Origin: Alphaproteobacteria bacterium
GTDB lineage: Bacteria; Pseudomonadota; Alphaproteobacteria; Rickettsiales; UBA8987
DNA: 7,014 nt
NCBI GenBank assembly: GCA_023269645.1
Contig: JAHFPR010000110.1
Coordinates: 1-7,014, forward strand
Direction: 5' to 3'
The notes beneath the pieces were generated by a model that had not been told where the DNA came from, ran no database searches, and was given only the letters and a program-made list of their open reading frames with translations. A program made the translations under genes and the position numbers. Shown here in pieces: positions 1 through 5,992 of this stretch. How positions within the stretch are numbered: position 1 is the first letter of the stretch; each line of letters begins with the position of its first letter.

Positions 1-1
1 C

Positions 2-70
2 GTCCTGATGACCGGCGCGGTGAACCTCCGCTGGCGGAAAAAGGCTACCCTCGCGGAAATGCTGGCGTAA
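2..70 (+). CDS. dapF: C-terminal end of probable diaminopimelate epimerase (partial)
   Basis: Only the last 22 codons and a TAA stop are present; the gene begins left of the window. The visible peptide starts VLMTGAVNLRW and ends in EMLA. The MTG tripeptide near the C-terminus is typical of DapF, which usually ends in a conserved 'MTGP' strand followed by a short variable tail. DapF interconverts LL- and meso-diaminopimelate in the cytoplasm for lysine and peptidoglycan synthesis. A dapF gene directly ahead of mtaB is a recurrent order in alphaproteobacteria and is the main support for the name. The proline after MTG is replaced by alanine here and the tail is basic, so this could be another protein. 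The intact reading frame and the following intergenic repeat show that a real gene ends here. Confidence 0.5.
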   Translation, partial: VLMTGAVNLRWRKKATLAEMLA

Positions 71-110
71 GCGTGGTTTTTGTGGTAGGAAGATTTTACA
101 ATTTAACCTT

Positions 111-206
111 TGTCATGCCAGCGAAAGCTGGCATCCAGTCCTCTCATAAAAGATTTTTTGCGTCGCGGACGCGCCGCGCTGGATTCCAGCCTTCGCTGGA
201 ATGACA
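111..206. repeat. Compound inverted repeat (intergenic palindromic element)
   Basis: Two 28-base arms (111-138 and 179-206) are inverted copies of each other with 25 of 28 positions matching. Each arm is itself a small hairpin: TGCCAGC-GAAA-GCTGGCA on the left and ATTCCAGC-CTTC-GCTGGAAT on the right. Two of the three differences between arms fall at paired stem positions and change both partners, so pairing is kept. The roughly 40-base spacer contains a T-run and a further GCGTC/GACGC stem. Elements reading TGTCATTCCAGC...GCTGGAATGACA are abundant intergenic repeats in many proteobacterial genomes. Its right arm ends 12 bases before the mtaB start, so it forms most of the mtaB leader. Confidence 0.85.
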
Positions 207-218
207 CTGTAGAACACC

Positions 219-1520
219 ATGACCCACGACGTTATCACATTCGGCTGTCGCCTCAATACCTATGAATCGGAGGTGATTCGCGGGCATCTTGCAGCATCCG
301 GGCAGGGGGATGTCGCGGTGTTCAACACCTGCGCGGTGACGAAGGAGGCAGAGCGTCAGGCGCGGCAGGCCATCCGCAAATACCGGCGCGAGCATCCTGA
401 TGCGAAAATCATCGTCACTGGCTGCGCGGCGCAGGTGGCTCCGGAACGCTATGCGGCACTGCCGGAGGTGGATCAGGTCATCGGCAATGCGGAGAAATTG
501 AAGGGCGAATCATATATTGCCCTCACCCCGACCCCCTCCCGTACACGGGAGAGGGGGTATGAAACCGAGCGCGTGAAGGTGAACGATGTGTTCTCGGTGG
601 AGGAAACGGCGGCGCACCTCATCACCGGCATCGAAGGCCGCGCGCGCGCGTTCATGCAGGTGCAGAACGGCTGCAACCACCGCTGCACCTTCTGCATCAT
701 CCCCTACGGGCGCGGGAACAGCCGCTCCGTGCCGGTGGGCGAAGTGGTGCAACAGGCGGAGGCACTGGTGGCTTCCGGTTATAGGGAAATCGTGCTGACA
801 GGCGTGGACATCACCTCCTACGGCGAGGATCTGCCCGGAAAGCCAACCCTCGGCAATATGATGCAGCGGCTGCTGAAGCTGGTTCCTGGCCTGGAGCGGC
901 TGCGGCTTTCCTCTATTGACGTGGCGGAGATTGACCCCGCGCTGATGGAACTCATCGCATATGAGCCGCGCCTGATGCCGCATCTGCATATCAGTGTGCA
1001 GGCGGGGGATGACATGATTTTGAAGCGCATGAAGCGTCGCCATACACGCCAGCAGGTGATAGATTTCTGCGAGCGGGTGCGCGCCCTGCGTCCCGATATG
1101 GTGTTCGGCGCGGATATAATCGCGGGCTTTCCCACGGAGTCGGAAGCAATGTTCGGGAATACGCTGGCACTGGTGGAGGCGGCGGGGCTGACCTGGCTCC
1201 ATGTGTTCCCCTATTCCGAGCGTGAAGGCACGCCCGCCGCGAATATCCCGGCGGATCGCCAGGTTCCCGTGGCGGTGCGGAAAGCGCGCGCGAAACTGCT
1301 GCGCGAGGCGGGCGAGCGGCAGCTTGCATCGCTGCTTGTATCGCGCGTCGGGAAAATCGAGCGCGTGGTGGTGGAAAAGCCGCGCGTGGGGAGGACGGAG
1401 CAATTCGCGCTGGTAGAGCTGGCCAGGGATTATACGGTGGGTGAAGTAGCGGAAGTGAAGGTGGCGGAAGCGGCGGAAGGCCGCCTGCTGGAAGCTCCGT
1501 TTTCCTGTGCCGCTGTCTGA
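219..1520 (+). CDS. mtaB: tRNA (N6-threonylcarbamoyladenosine(37)-C2)-methylthiotransferase MtaB
   Basis: MtaB is a cytoplasmic radical-SAM enzyme that adds a methylthio group to t6A37 of ANN-decoding tRNAs, giving ms2t6A. The 433-residue product has the three expected parts. The N-terminal UPF0004 domain has its cluster cysteines at C10 (TFGCRLN), C38 (NTCAVT) and C69 (TGCAAQ). The radical-SAM core has C152, C156 and C159 (CNHRCTFCIIPYGRG) plus HISVQAGDD near 257-265. A TRAM-like tail spans about 372-425. The ATG at 219 is preceded in frame by a stop at 210-212, and the protein begins MTHDVITFGCRLN as expected for the family, so the start is secure. There is no clear Shine-Dalgarno, apparently because a repeat occupies the leader. 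Residues about 101-115 (ALTPTPSRTRERGYE) come from a palindromic repeat and look like an extra loop before the SAM domain. Confidence 0.95.
   Translation: MTHDVITFGCRLNTYESEVIRGHLAASGQGDVAVFNTCAVTKEAERQARQAIRKYRREHPDAKIIVTGCAAQVAPERYAALPEVDQVIGNAEKLKGESYIALTPTPSRTRERGYETERVKVNDVFSVEETAAHLITGIEGRARAFMQVQNGCNHRCTFCIIPYGRGNSRSVPVGEVVQQAEALVASGYREIVLTGVDITSYGEDLPGKPTLGNMMQRLLKLVPGLERLRLSSIDVAEIDPALMELIAYEPRLMPHLHISVQAGDDMILKRMKRRHTRQQVIDFCERVRALRPDMVFGADIIAGFPTESEAMFGNTLALVEAAGLTWLHVFPYSEREGTPAANIPADRQVPVAVRKARAKLLREAGERQLASLLVSRVGKIERVVVEKPRVGRTEQFALVELARDYTVGEVAEVKVAEAAEGRLLEAPFSCAAV
520..558 (+). repeat. Palindromic repeat inserted in frame within mtaB
   Basis: The stretch begins CCCTCACCCCG and continues with an imperfect palindrome at 531-558. 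ACCCCCT (531-537) pairs with AGGGGGT (552-558), and CCCGT (538-542) pairs with ACGGG (545-549), leaving a two-base AG bulge. This composition matches the widespread intergenic 'CCCTCACCCC...CCCTCCC...GGGAGAGGG' class of repeats. Here it lies inside an open reading frame and is translated as part of ALTPTPSRTRERGYE, a peptide style recognised where such repeats invade genes. It resembles in principle the in-frame palindromic elements of Rickettsia, although the sequence family is different. Confidence 0.8.
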
Positions 1521-1673
1521 TTAATGATGCGGCAGGGGAGGCGTGAGCAGCTTCTTGCGATCAGTCTTTTTCTTCTTTTCCTTCTGCCGGGGCAAGGCGC
1601 GGATGAAATCTTCCAGATCCATCTGCGCATCGCCGCCTTCAGAAGGCGTACCCTTTCCGGGTTGGTTCCACAT
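1521..1673 (-). CDS. Small unrecognised protein, 50 residues
   Basis: The reading frame begins at ATG 1673-1671 and ends at TAA 1523-1521, directly abutting the mtaB stop on the other strand. A good ribosome binding site (GGGAGAG) lies about four bases ahead of the ATG. The peptide starts MWNQPGKGTPSEGG, has an acidic helix-like DLEDFIRAL, then a strongly basic stretch (KEKKKKTDRKK) and a proline/histidine tail. There is no membrane segment. The WNQPG opening followed by a DLEDFIR-type helix is reminiscent of the extreme N-terminus of HflK, but the membrane and band-7 domains are absent. It could be a remnant, or an independent small protein of unknown role. The ribosome binding site, candidate promoter and lysine/acid-rich composition favour a real gene. 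It lies downstream of the metal ATPase on the same strand, 83 bases apart. Confidence 0.55.
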   Translation of the reverse strand: MWNQPGKGTPSEGGDAQMDLEDFIRALPRQKEKKKKTDRKKLLTPPLPHH

Positions 1674-1707
1674 GGTTCTCTCCCTAACCCAAGTTCCACT
1701 TGAGCGT

Positions 1708-1746
1708 AGTATACCACATTCCGCGTAAATATTCCGTTAACGGAAT
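1708..1746 (-). promoter_or_regulatory. Candidate promoter -10 and 16-bp palindrome for the small gene
   Basis: Reading leftward, TATACT (1713-1708) is a near-consensus -10 box placed about 34 bases ahead of the ATG at 1673. A perfect 16-base palindrome, ATTCCGTTAACGGAAT (1731-1746), sits where a -35 element or operator would be. No good -35 hexamer is seen at 16-18 base spacing, so an activator or repressor site is a reasonable reading. The palindrome also lies 10 bases past the ATPase stop codon. It is not followed by a convincing T-run, so a terminator is less likely. Confidence 0.35.
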
Positions 1747-1756
1747 GAATTATTTT

Positions 1757-3676
1757 TCAGGCGGGTTTTCCGGCGAGGTCGGTGGCGATTCTTCCGCCCC
1801 AGGCAAGGCGCAGGGCGTTGGCAATGGCGAGGATGTCTATAGCTTCCTGCAACAGCGCGCCCATCACCGGGGTGATAAATCCGCCTGCCGCGAAACCCAT
1901 TGCGATGGCACTCAGTGCCATCCCACCCACGGCACTCTGGAGGACGATGCGGCGCATGGCGATGCTGATGTGCATCAGTTCATCCACCTTCGCCAGCGAG
2001 CTTTCCAGGATGACCGCGCCGGCAGCCTCTGCCGTCACACTGCTATGCTGCCCGAACGCAATGCCGACTGTGGCTGAGGCGAGCGCGGGGGCATCGTTGA
2101 TGCCGTCCCCCATGAACAGTGTCGAGGCTTTAGCGGTTTCCGCGCGCACGATGGCGACTTTCTGTTCCGGGCTTTGCGAGGCCAGCATTTCCGTGATGCC
2201 GAGCAGTTCCGCGAGGTAATCCACTTCCGAAGCGCGATCCCCCGAAACCAGCATCACCTTGGTGAAATGGTGCGAAGGCGCGAGATGCCCGATGAAGGAT
2301 TTTCCATCGGCGCGCGGCGCATCGCGGAAACGGAACGTGGCGGCATAGTTCCCATCCATCAGGATAATGCATTCCAACCCCGCCGAAGTGGCGGGAAGCA
2401 TGGCCGCGATTTCCGGATTCGCCTGCAGCAGTTTTTTACGATGCGTTACGTGGATGTCGTGCCCGGCCACCGTGCCGGTCAGCCCTTGTCCCGGCTGTTC
2501 GGAAACGTGGGAGGCATCCATCAGCGCGAGCTTTGCCTGCTCCGCCGCGTGCAGAATCGCGCCGGCCAGCGGATGCTTGGAGTAACGCTCCAGGCTTGCC
2601 GCGCGCTGCAGAATATCCTCTTTCGGGATGCCTTCAGCCGGGAGGATTTCCGTCAGTACCGGTTTGCCGCAGGTCAGTGTACCGGTTTTATCAAAAATGG
2701 CGGTGCGGCAGGTGGGCAGACGCTCCAGCACGGTAGGGTCTTTGATGATGATGCCGCGCCGGGCGGCCATCGAAACGGCACTGATCAGGGTAACGGGTAT
2801 TGCGATGAGCAGGGGGCAGGGCGTTGCCACCACCAGCACGGCCAGGAAGCGCACGGAATCACCGCCGAAATACCATGCGCCGAACGCGAATAGCAGCGCA
2901 AGCGGCGCGAACACCGCCCCGATACGATCCCCCAGCCGCCGCAGGGAGGGACGCTGCTGCTCGGCCTCCCGCATCACTTCCATGATCTGCGCATAGCGTG
3001 AATCGGTGGGGAGTTTTTCCGCGCGGATCGTCAGCACCACCTCGCCGTTAATCGCGCCGGAAAGCACGGACGCGCCCGGAGCCTTGGATACACGGTAAGG
3101 CTCGCCTGTGAGGTAGGATTCATCCATTGCGCCATGCCCTTCGGTGACTGTGCCATCTACGGGCGCGGTTTCATGGGGGAATACGACGATCTCATCCCCG
3201 ATGGCAATATCCGAAAGGGCGATTTCCTCCATCTGCTCCCCCTTTTTCCGATGCGCTCCGGAGGGCATCCGCTCCGCCAGTGTCCGCAGCACGGAAGAAG
3301 CCTTGCGCATGGCGTAGGCCTCCAGTGCCTGCCCGCCGGAGAGCATCAGGATAATCAGCACGGCGGCAAGGTATTCGCCCAGCCACGCGCCTGTGATAAA
3401 TGCCAGCACCGCCAGCAGATCCGCGCCGAAATCGCCGCGAAACAGCTTCAGCAGAATGCGCAGCACCAGCGGAATGCCACCAGGGAGAATAACGGCGATG
3501 AGCGGAATATCCGCCGCCGCAAGCGTTCCCACGGGCGGAAGATGCATCAGGCGCAGCATGAAATGCAGCGTGATGGCCAGCAGGCACACGGCGGAAAGCA
3601 CCCAGTCCCGGCGTGATGCGGGCGGAAGCGAGGTGTTTGGCAGGGGCTTTGTGTGCATAAGGGGATATTCTAGCAC
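1757..3676 (-). CDS. Heavy-metal translocating P1B-type ATPase
   Basis: This is an inner-membrane pump that couples ATP hydrolysis to heavy-metal transport. Counting from the GTG at 3676, the 639-residue product shows membrane helices near 25-43, 53-77, 85-98, 100-115, 252-271, 275-300, 582-602 and 604-624. The actuator TGE is at 190-192, the phosphorylation motif DKTGT at 329-333, the P1B-specific HP at 368-369 and the hinge GDGINDAP at 523-530. The metal site in the sixth helix reads TPC (285-287) rather than the CPC of typical Cu or Zn/Cd pumps. There is no N-terminal metal-binding domain or His-rich tail, so the substrate cannot be named. Neither the GTG (3676) nor the in-frame ATG (3658, MHTKP) has a good Shine-Dalgarno. 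The ATG fits a leaderless transcript from a TGCTAGAAT promoter. A tRNA-Pro fragment ends 67 bases upstream. Confidence 0.93.
   Translation of the reverse strand: MLEYPLMHTKPLPNTSLPPASRRDWVLSAVCLLAITLHFMLRLMHLPPVGTLAAADIPLIAVILPGGIPLVLRILLKLFRGDFGADLLAVLAFITGAWLGEYLAAVLIILMLSGGQALEAYAMRKASSVLRTLAERMPSGAHRKKGEQMEEIALSDIAIGDEIVVFPHETAPVDGTVTEGHGAMDESYLTGEPYRVSKAPGASVLSGAINGEVVLTIRAEKLPTDSRYAQIMEVMREAEQQRPSLRRLGDRIGAVFAPLALLFAFGAWYFGGDSVRFLAVLVVATPCPLLIAIPVTLISAVSMAARRGIIIKDPTVLERLPTCRTAIFDKTGTLTCGKPVLTEILPAEGIPKEDILQRAASLERYSKHPLAGAILHAAEQAKLALMDASHVSEQPGQGLTGTVAGHDIHVTHRKKLLQANPEIAAMLPATSAGLECIILMDGNYAATFRFRDAPRADGKSFIGHLAPSHHFTKVMLVSGDRASEVDYLAELLGITEMLASQSPEQKVAIVRAETAKASTLFMGDGINDAPALASATVGIAFGQHSSVTAEAAGAVILESSLAKVDELMHISIAMRRIVLQSAVGGMALSAIAMGFAAGGFITPVMGALLQEAIDILAIANALRLAWGGRIATDLAGKPA
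3667..3675 (-). promoter_or_regulatory. Candidate extended -10 promoter for the metal ATPase
   Basis: Leftward, TG-C-TAGAAT (3675-3667) matches an extended -10 element. Only eight bases separate it from the ATG at 3658, so transcription would begin at or next to that start codon and give a leaderless message. This would agree with the missing ribosome binding site, and it would rule out the GTG at 3676 as the start. No -35 hexamer is evident. Confidence 0.25.
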
Positions 3677-3743
3677 AGGCGATGCTATATTCCCCGGTAT
3701 TCCGAATGCAGCGGGTTCAGAAGGCAGGGAGGCTTATTAAGCA

Positions 3744-3788
<45 letters not shown>

Positions 3789-3814
3789 TTAGATTCCATC
3801 CGCTGACCATAGTA

Positions 3815-3918
3815 TTTCGCTATCTTTCGCTATTCAGAATAAATACCTTTTAATAAAGAGTTTTTTATGATTATTTTACGTCGTTCACTCGAACATTCCG
3901 ACGCACATCTTTCACTAT
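3815..3918 (+). repeat. Three TTTCRCTAT repeats, putative integrase arm sites
   Basis: TTTCGCTAT occurs at 3815-3823 and again exactly ten bases later at 3825-3833. A third copy, TTTCACTAT, is at 3910-3918 with one difference; the second and third copies also share the preceding C. All lie in the 157 bases between the tRNA junction and the integrase start, where arm-type sites for tandem-site tyrosine recombinases are expected. The ten-base step would place two binding sites on the same face of the helix. Confidence 0.5.
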
Positions 3919-3921
3919 TTT

Positions 3922-3939
3922 GCGACCTAGGAGCGACCT
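3922..3939 (+). repeat. GCGACCT direct repeat at the integrase ribosome binding site
   Basis: GCGACCT occurs at 3922-3928 and 3933-3939, 11 bases apart, flanking the AGGAG (3929-3933) that serves the integrase ATG at 3946. The placement could allow a protein to block integrase expression. The repeat is short and may be chance. Confidence 0.35.
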
Positions 3940-3945
3940 GGAAAT

Positions 3946-5214
3946 ATGCCGAAGCTCACCAAGAGACTCGTGGAGGCCGTCGAACCGGAAGGTAAGGATG
4001 TCATCCTGCGCGATAGCGAAATCAAAGGGTTCCTCTGCAAGATCACACCAAAGGGCAAACGCATCTATCTTCTATATTACCGCACCAAGGCGGGAAGGGA
4101 GCGGAAGCCGGTTATCGGCGAGCACGACATCCTCTCGTGCGAGGAAGCGCGGGTCATAGCGCAAGAGTGGCGGGCAGAGGTCGCACGGGGTGGGGACCCC
4201 TCTGCCGACAAGCACTACGTCAAATCCGCACCTACTGTGTGGGTGCTTAGCGAACGCTATATGGAAGAGCGGAAAGAGCATCTCAAACCCCGTAGCTACG
4301 ACGAAATCGAGCGCATCTGGAAAAAATACATCAACCCCGAGATCGGCCACCTCAAGCTGCCAGCGGTCAGTACGCAGGATATCGTGAAGCTCCATCGCGC
4401 CCACGCGCATCACCCCTATATGGCGAACCGCATCCTGGAAACCCTCCGCAGTGCCTTCGGCCATGCCATCCGCGCCAAAATAATCCGGGGGGAGAACCCC
4501 ACCCTCCACATCGCCAAATACAAAGAGCACAAACGCGAGCGGTTCCTGAGTACGGAAGAAGTATTGCGCTTGAGCGGGGTGCTGCACTCGGATGAGGTCA
4601 CCGCGACGGAGATGCCGAGCGTGTTGCAGGCCATCAAGTTGCTGCTCTTCACCGGCTGCCGCCTGAACGAAATCCTCACGCTCCAGTGGCCTTATGTGGA
4701 CTTCGAGCATCAATGCCTGCGCCTGCCCGATTCCAAGACGGGGGCCAAAACCGTCTATCTCTGCCCGCCCGCGCGGGAAATCCTCTCTGCCATCAAGCGC
4801 GAACAGGACGAGGTACGGAAGGCAAAAAATAGTGCGAAAGAGAGTGATCAGGAAGAAATGGAAGAAGAGAAAAACGACTACGTCATCGTCGGGAGGCATC
4901 ACGGACATCTCATCAATCTCCAGAAGCCGTGGCGGCGTATCCGCAAGAAAGCCGGGCTGGATGACCTTCGCCTGCACGACCTGCGGCATTCCTTCGCCAG
5001 CGTCGGCACTGCCAGCGGCTTGAGTCTCCCCATCATCGGTGCGCTGCTGGGGCATAAACACGCCGCTACGACGCAACGTTATGCACACCTGCTAGGCGAT
5101 CCCCTCAAGGAGGCTGCCGGTATCATTGGCAAGCGCATCGCGACCTCCTTCACCCCGCGTTCGGAGGTCATAGAGGAGGATAACGTGGTGGTGCTGAGGG
5201 AGAAAGCGAAGTGA
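3946..5214 (+). CDS. Site-specific tyrosine recombinase (element integrase)
   Basis: The protein inserts and excises the element by strand exchange at the tRNA-Pro attachment site. The 422-residue product has the layout of genomic-island integrases: an N-terminal arm-binding domain of the DUF4102 kind (about 1-90), a helical core-binding domain (about 95-195), and the catalytic domain (about 198-385). The full catalytic set is present: R239 (FTGCRLNEIL), K264 (DSKTGAKT), H344 and R347 (LHDLRHSF), H370 (LLGHKHA) and nucleophile Y379 (TTQRYAHL). A highly charged segment at about 285-312 (rich in K, then EEMEEEK) interrupts the catalytic domain. ATG 3946 is preceded by AGGAG at a rather long 12-base spacing, and the protein begins PKLTKRLVE as such integrases do. 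A TATGAT -10-like hexamer at 3866-3871 is a weak promoter candidate. Its TGA overlaps the next start codon. Confidence 0.93.
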   Translation: MPKLTKRLVEAVEPEGKDVILRDSEIKGFLCKITPKGKRIYLLYYRTKAGRERKPVIGEHDILSCEEARVIAQEWRAEVARGGDPSADKHYVKSAPTVWVLSERYMEERKEHLKPRSYDEIERIWKKYINPEIGHLKLPAVSTQDIVKLHRAHAHHPYMANRILETLRSAFGHAIRAKIIRGENPTLHIAKYKEHKRERFLSTEEVLRLSGVLHSDEVTATEMPSVLQAIKLLLFTGCRLNEILTLQWPYVDFEHQCLRLPDSKTGAKTVYLCPPAREILSAIKREQDEVRKAKNSAKESDQEEMEEEKNDYVIVGRHHGHLINLQKPWRRIRKKAGLDDLRLHDLRHSFASVGTASGLSLPIIGALLGHKHAATTQRYAHLLGDPLKEAAGIIGKRIATSFTPRSEVIEEDNVVVLREKAK

Positions 5215-5912
5215 CCAAAGATCAAACCACTCTTACCTATCTGCTCAACAGCCAGATGGATGAGCTTGAACGGCAGAAGGCAGAGGTGGAGGGTAAGCTT
5301 CGTGCCATGACGCGCTGGAAAGTGGAGAAATTAGCCAAGAACCCTCAGGAGGTTGATCTCCGCGAAGATATAGCGGTAGGGATGGAAGTATTATCCCTTC
5401 TCCATGAGGATAAGGAAGAGCTTACACGGATGAAGGCTGAATATCCCGAAACAGTTATTGAACTCCTGGAAGAGTACCGTTGTAGCAATAATCCCTTATT
5501 CCTTTGGGAACTATATAGCCTTGCCCGGAAGACAGATAACCCACTTCCGGCTGAAGTCTTGGTCTATCTTGACCGATGCGCCAGTCATATCTTCACCCTC
5601 TTCGAGCGGTGTTACCAGTCCGAGAAAAAAGGAACGCCGCTTGAAGCTAATCTCAATAAGGAATTATTAAGGGGCTTTGAATTTTCCGTTAGGCCTGGGA
5701 AGCGGCATCCTCTCACCGAGGCTGCCGCTTGGGAAGTCTCTCAAGAGATGACTATGGATGTGCTGCACATTGATCACAAGACTGAGAAAGTTAAGGGTAA
5801 GGGAAAGATAACCACAGCTTATGACGAGTTTTCCAAGGCTTCTGGCGTAGTATGTGGAACGGTAGCAAAACGTGTTAGTAATTATAAAAAACAGTATTTT
5901 AGAAAGAAATAG
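5211..5912 (+). CDS. Unrecognised protein coupled to the integrase, possible C-terminal DNA-binding segment
   Basis: I do not recognise this 233-residue protein. It starts at GTG 5211, which overlaps the integrase stop in a GTGA arrangement, with GAGGGA about nine bases upstream; translation is probably coupled. The N-terminal 90 residues are charged and heptad-like (QMDELERQKAEVEGKLRAM, then EDKEELTRMKAEYPETVIELLEEY), suggesting a coiled coil. The middle (about 95-140) is more hydrophobic with two cysteines (C123, C134). The last 35 residues (TTAYDEFSKASGVVCGTVAKRV and a basic tail) look like a helix-turn-helix in which 'GVVCGTVAKRV' would be the recognition helix. No membrane segment or signal peptide is seen. 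It is less GC-rich than the chromosomal genes. A role with the integrase, for example as accessory or directionality factor, is inferred only from the overlap. Confidence 0.8.
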   Translation: MTKDQTTLTYLLNSQMDELERQKAEVEGKLRAMTRWKVEKLAKNPQEVDLREDIAVGMEVLSLLHEDKEELTRMKAEYPETVIELLEEYRCSNNPLFLWELYSLARKTDNPLPAEVLVYLDRCASHIFTLFERCYQSEKKGTPLEANLNKELLRGFEFSVRPGKRHPLTEAAAWEVSQEMTMDVLHIDHKTEKVKGKGKITTAYDEFSKASGVVCGTVAKRVSNYKKQYFRKK

Positions 5913-5923
5913 TCCATTTCTTT
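5903..5923 (+). repeat. AT-rich hairpin over the stop codon of the coupled gene
   Basis: AAAGAAAT (5903-5910) and ATTTCTTT (5916-5923) are perfect inverted repeats separated by five bases, and the TAG stop lies at the loop. The stem is AT-rich and no T-run follows, so termination would be weak at best. Confidence 0.3.
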
Positions 5924-5963
5924 AGATCGTCGGTTGTTGCTCAGAAGCGATGTTTGTCTTTTT

Positions 5964-5988
5964 ATGCTCCTCAGTAACCCAGGAGCAT
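5964..5988 (+). promoter_or_regulatory. Hairpin enclosing the Shine-Dalgarno of the excisionase-like gene
   Basis: ATGCTCCT (5964-5971) pairs perfectly with AGGAGCAT (5981-5988) across a nine-base loop. The AGGAG at 5981-5985 is the ribosome binding site for ATG 5993, at seven-base spacing, and is entirely inside the stem. In RNA this would hide the site and reduce initiation unless the hairpin is opened. As DNA the same inverted repeat could be an operator for the encoded protein. Confidence 0.55.
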
Positions 5989-5992
5989 CGAA

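Noticed and set aside
510..1403. Long minus-strand open frame of 297 codons antisense to mtaB
   Set aside because: It is His/Arg-rich with no recognisable domain, lies wholly opposite a secure mtaB gene, and reflects the high GC of that gene.
2174..2893. Plus-strand 239-codon open frame opposite the metal ATPase
   Set aside because: It is the complement of conserved ATPase motifs and has low-complexity His/Gly/Arg composition.
3789..3830. Possible 5' half of tRNA-Pro completing a full tRNA
   Set aside because: The expected acceptor CGGGGCG, D-arm and CCTGG stem strand are absent from this stretch.
4072..5088. Long minus-strand open frame of 338 codons antisense to the integrase
   Set aside because: The plus-strand integrase has all catalytic residues; the antisense product has no recognisable motif.
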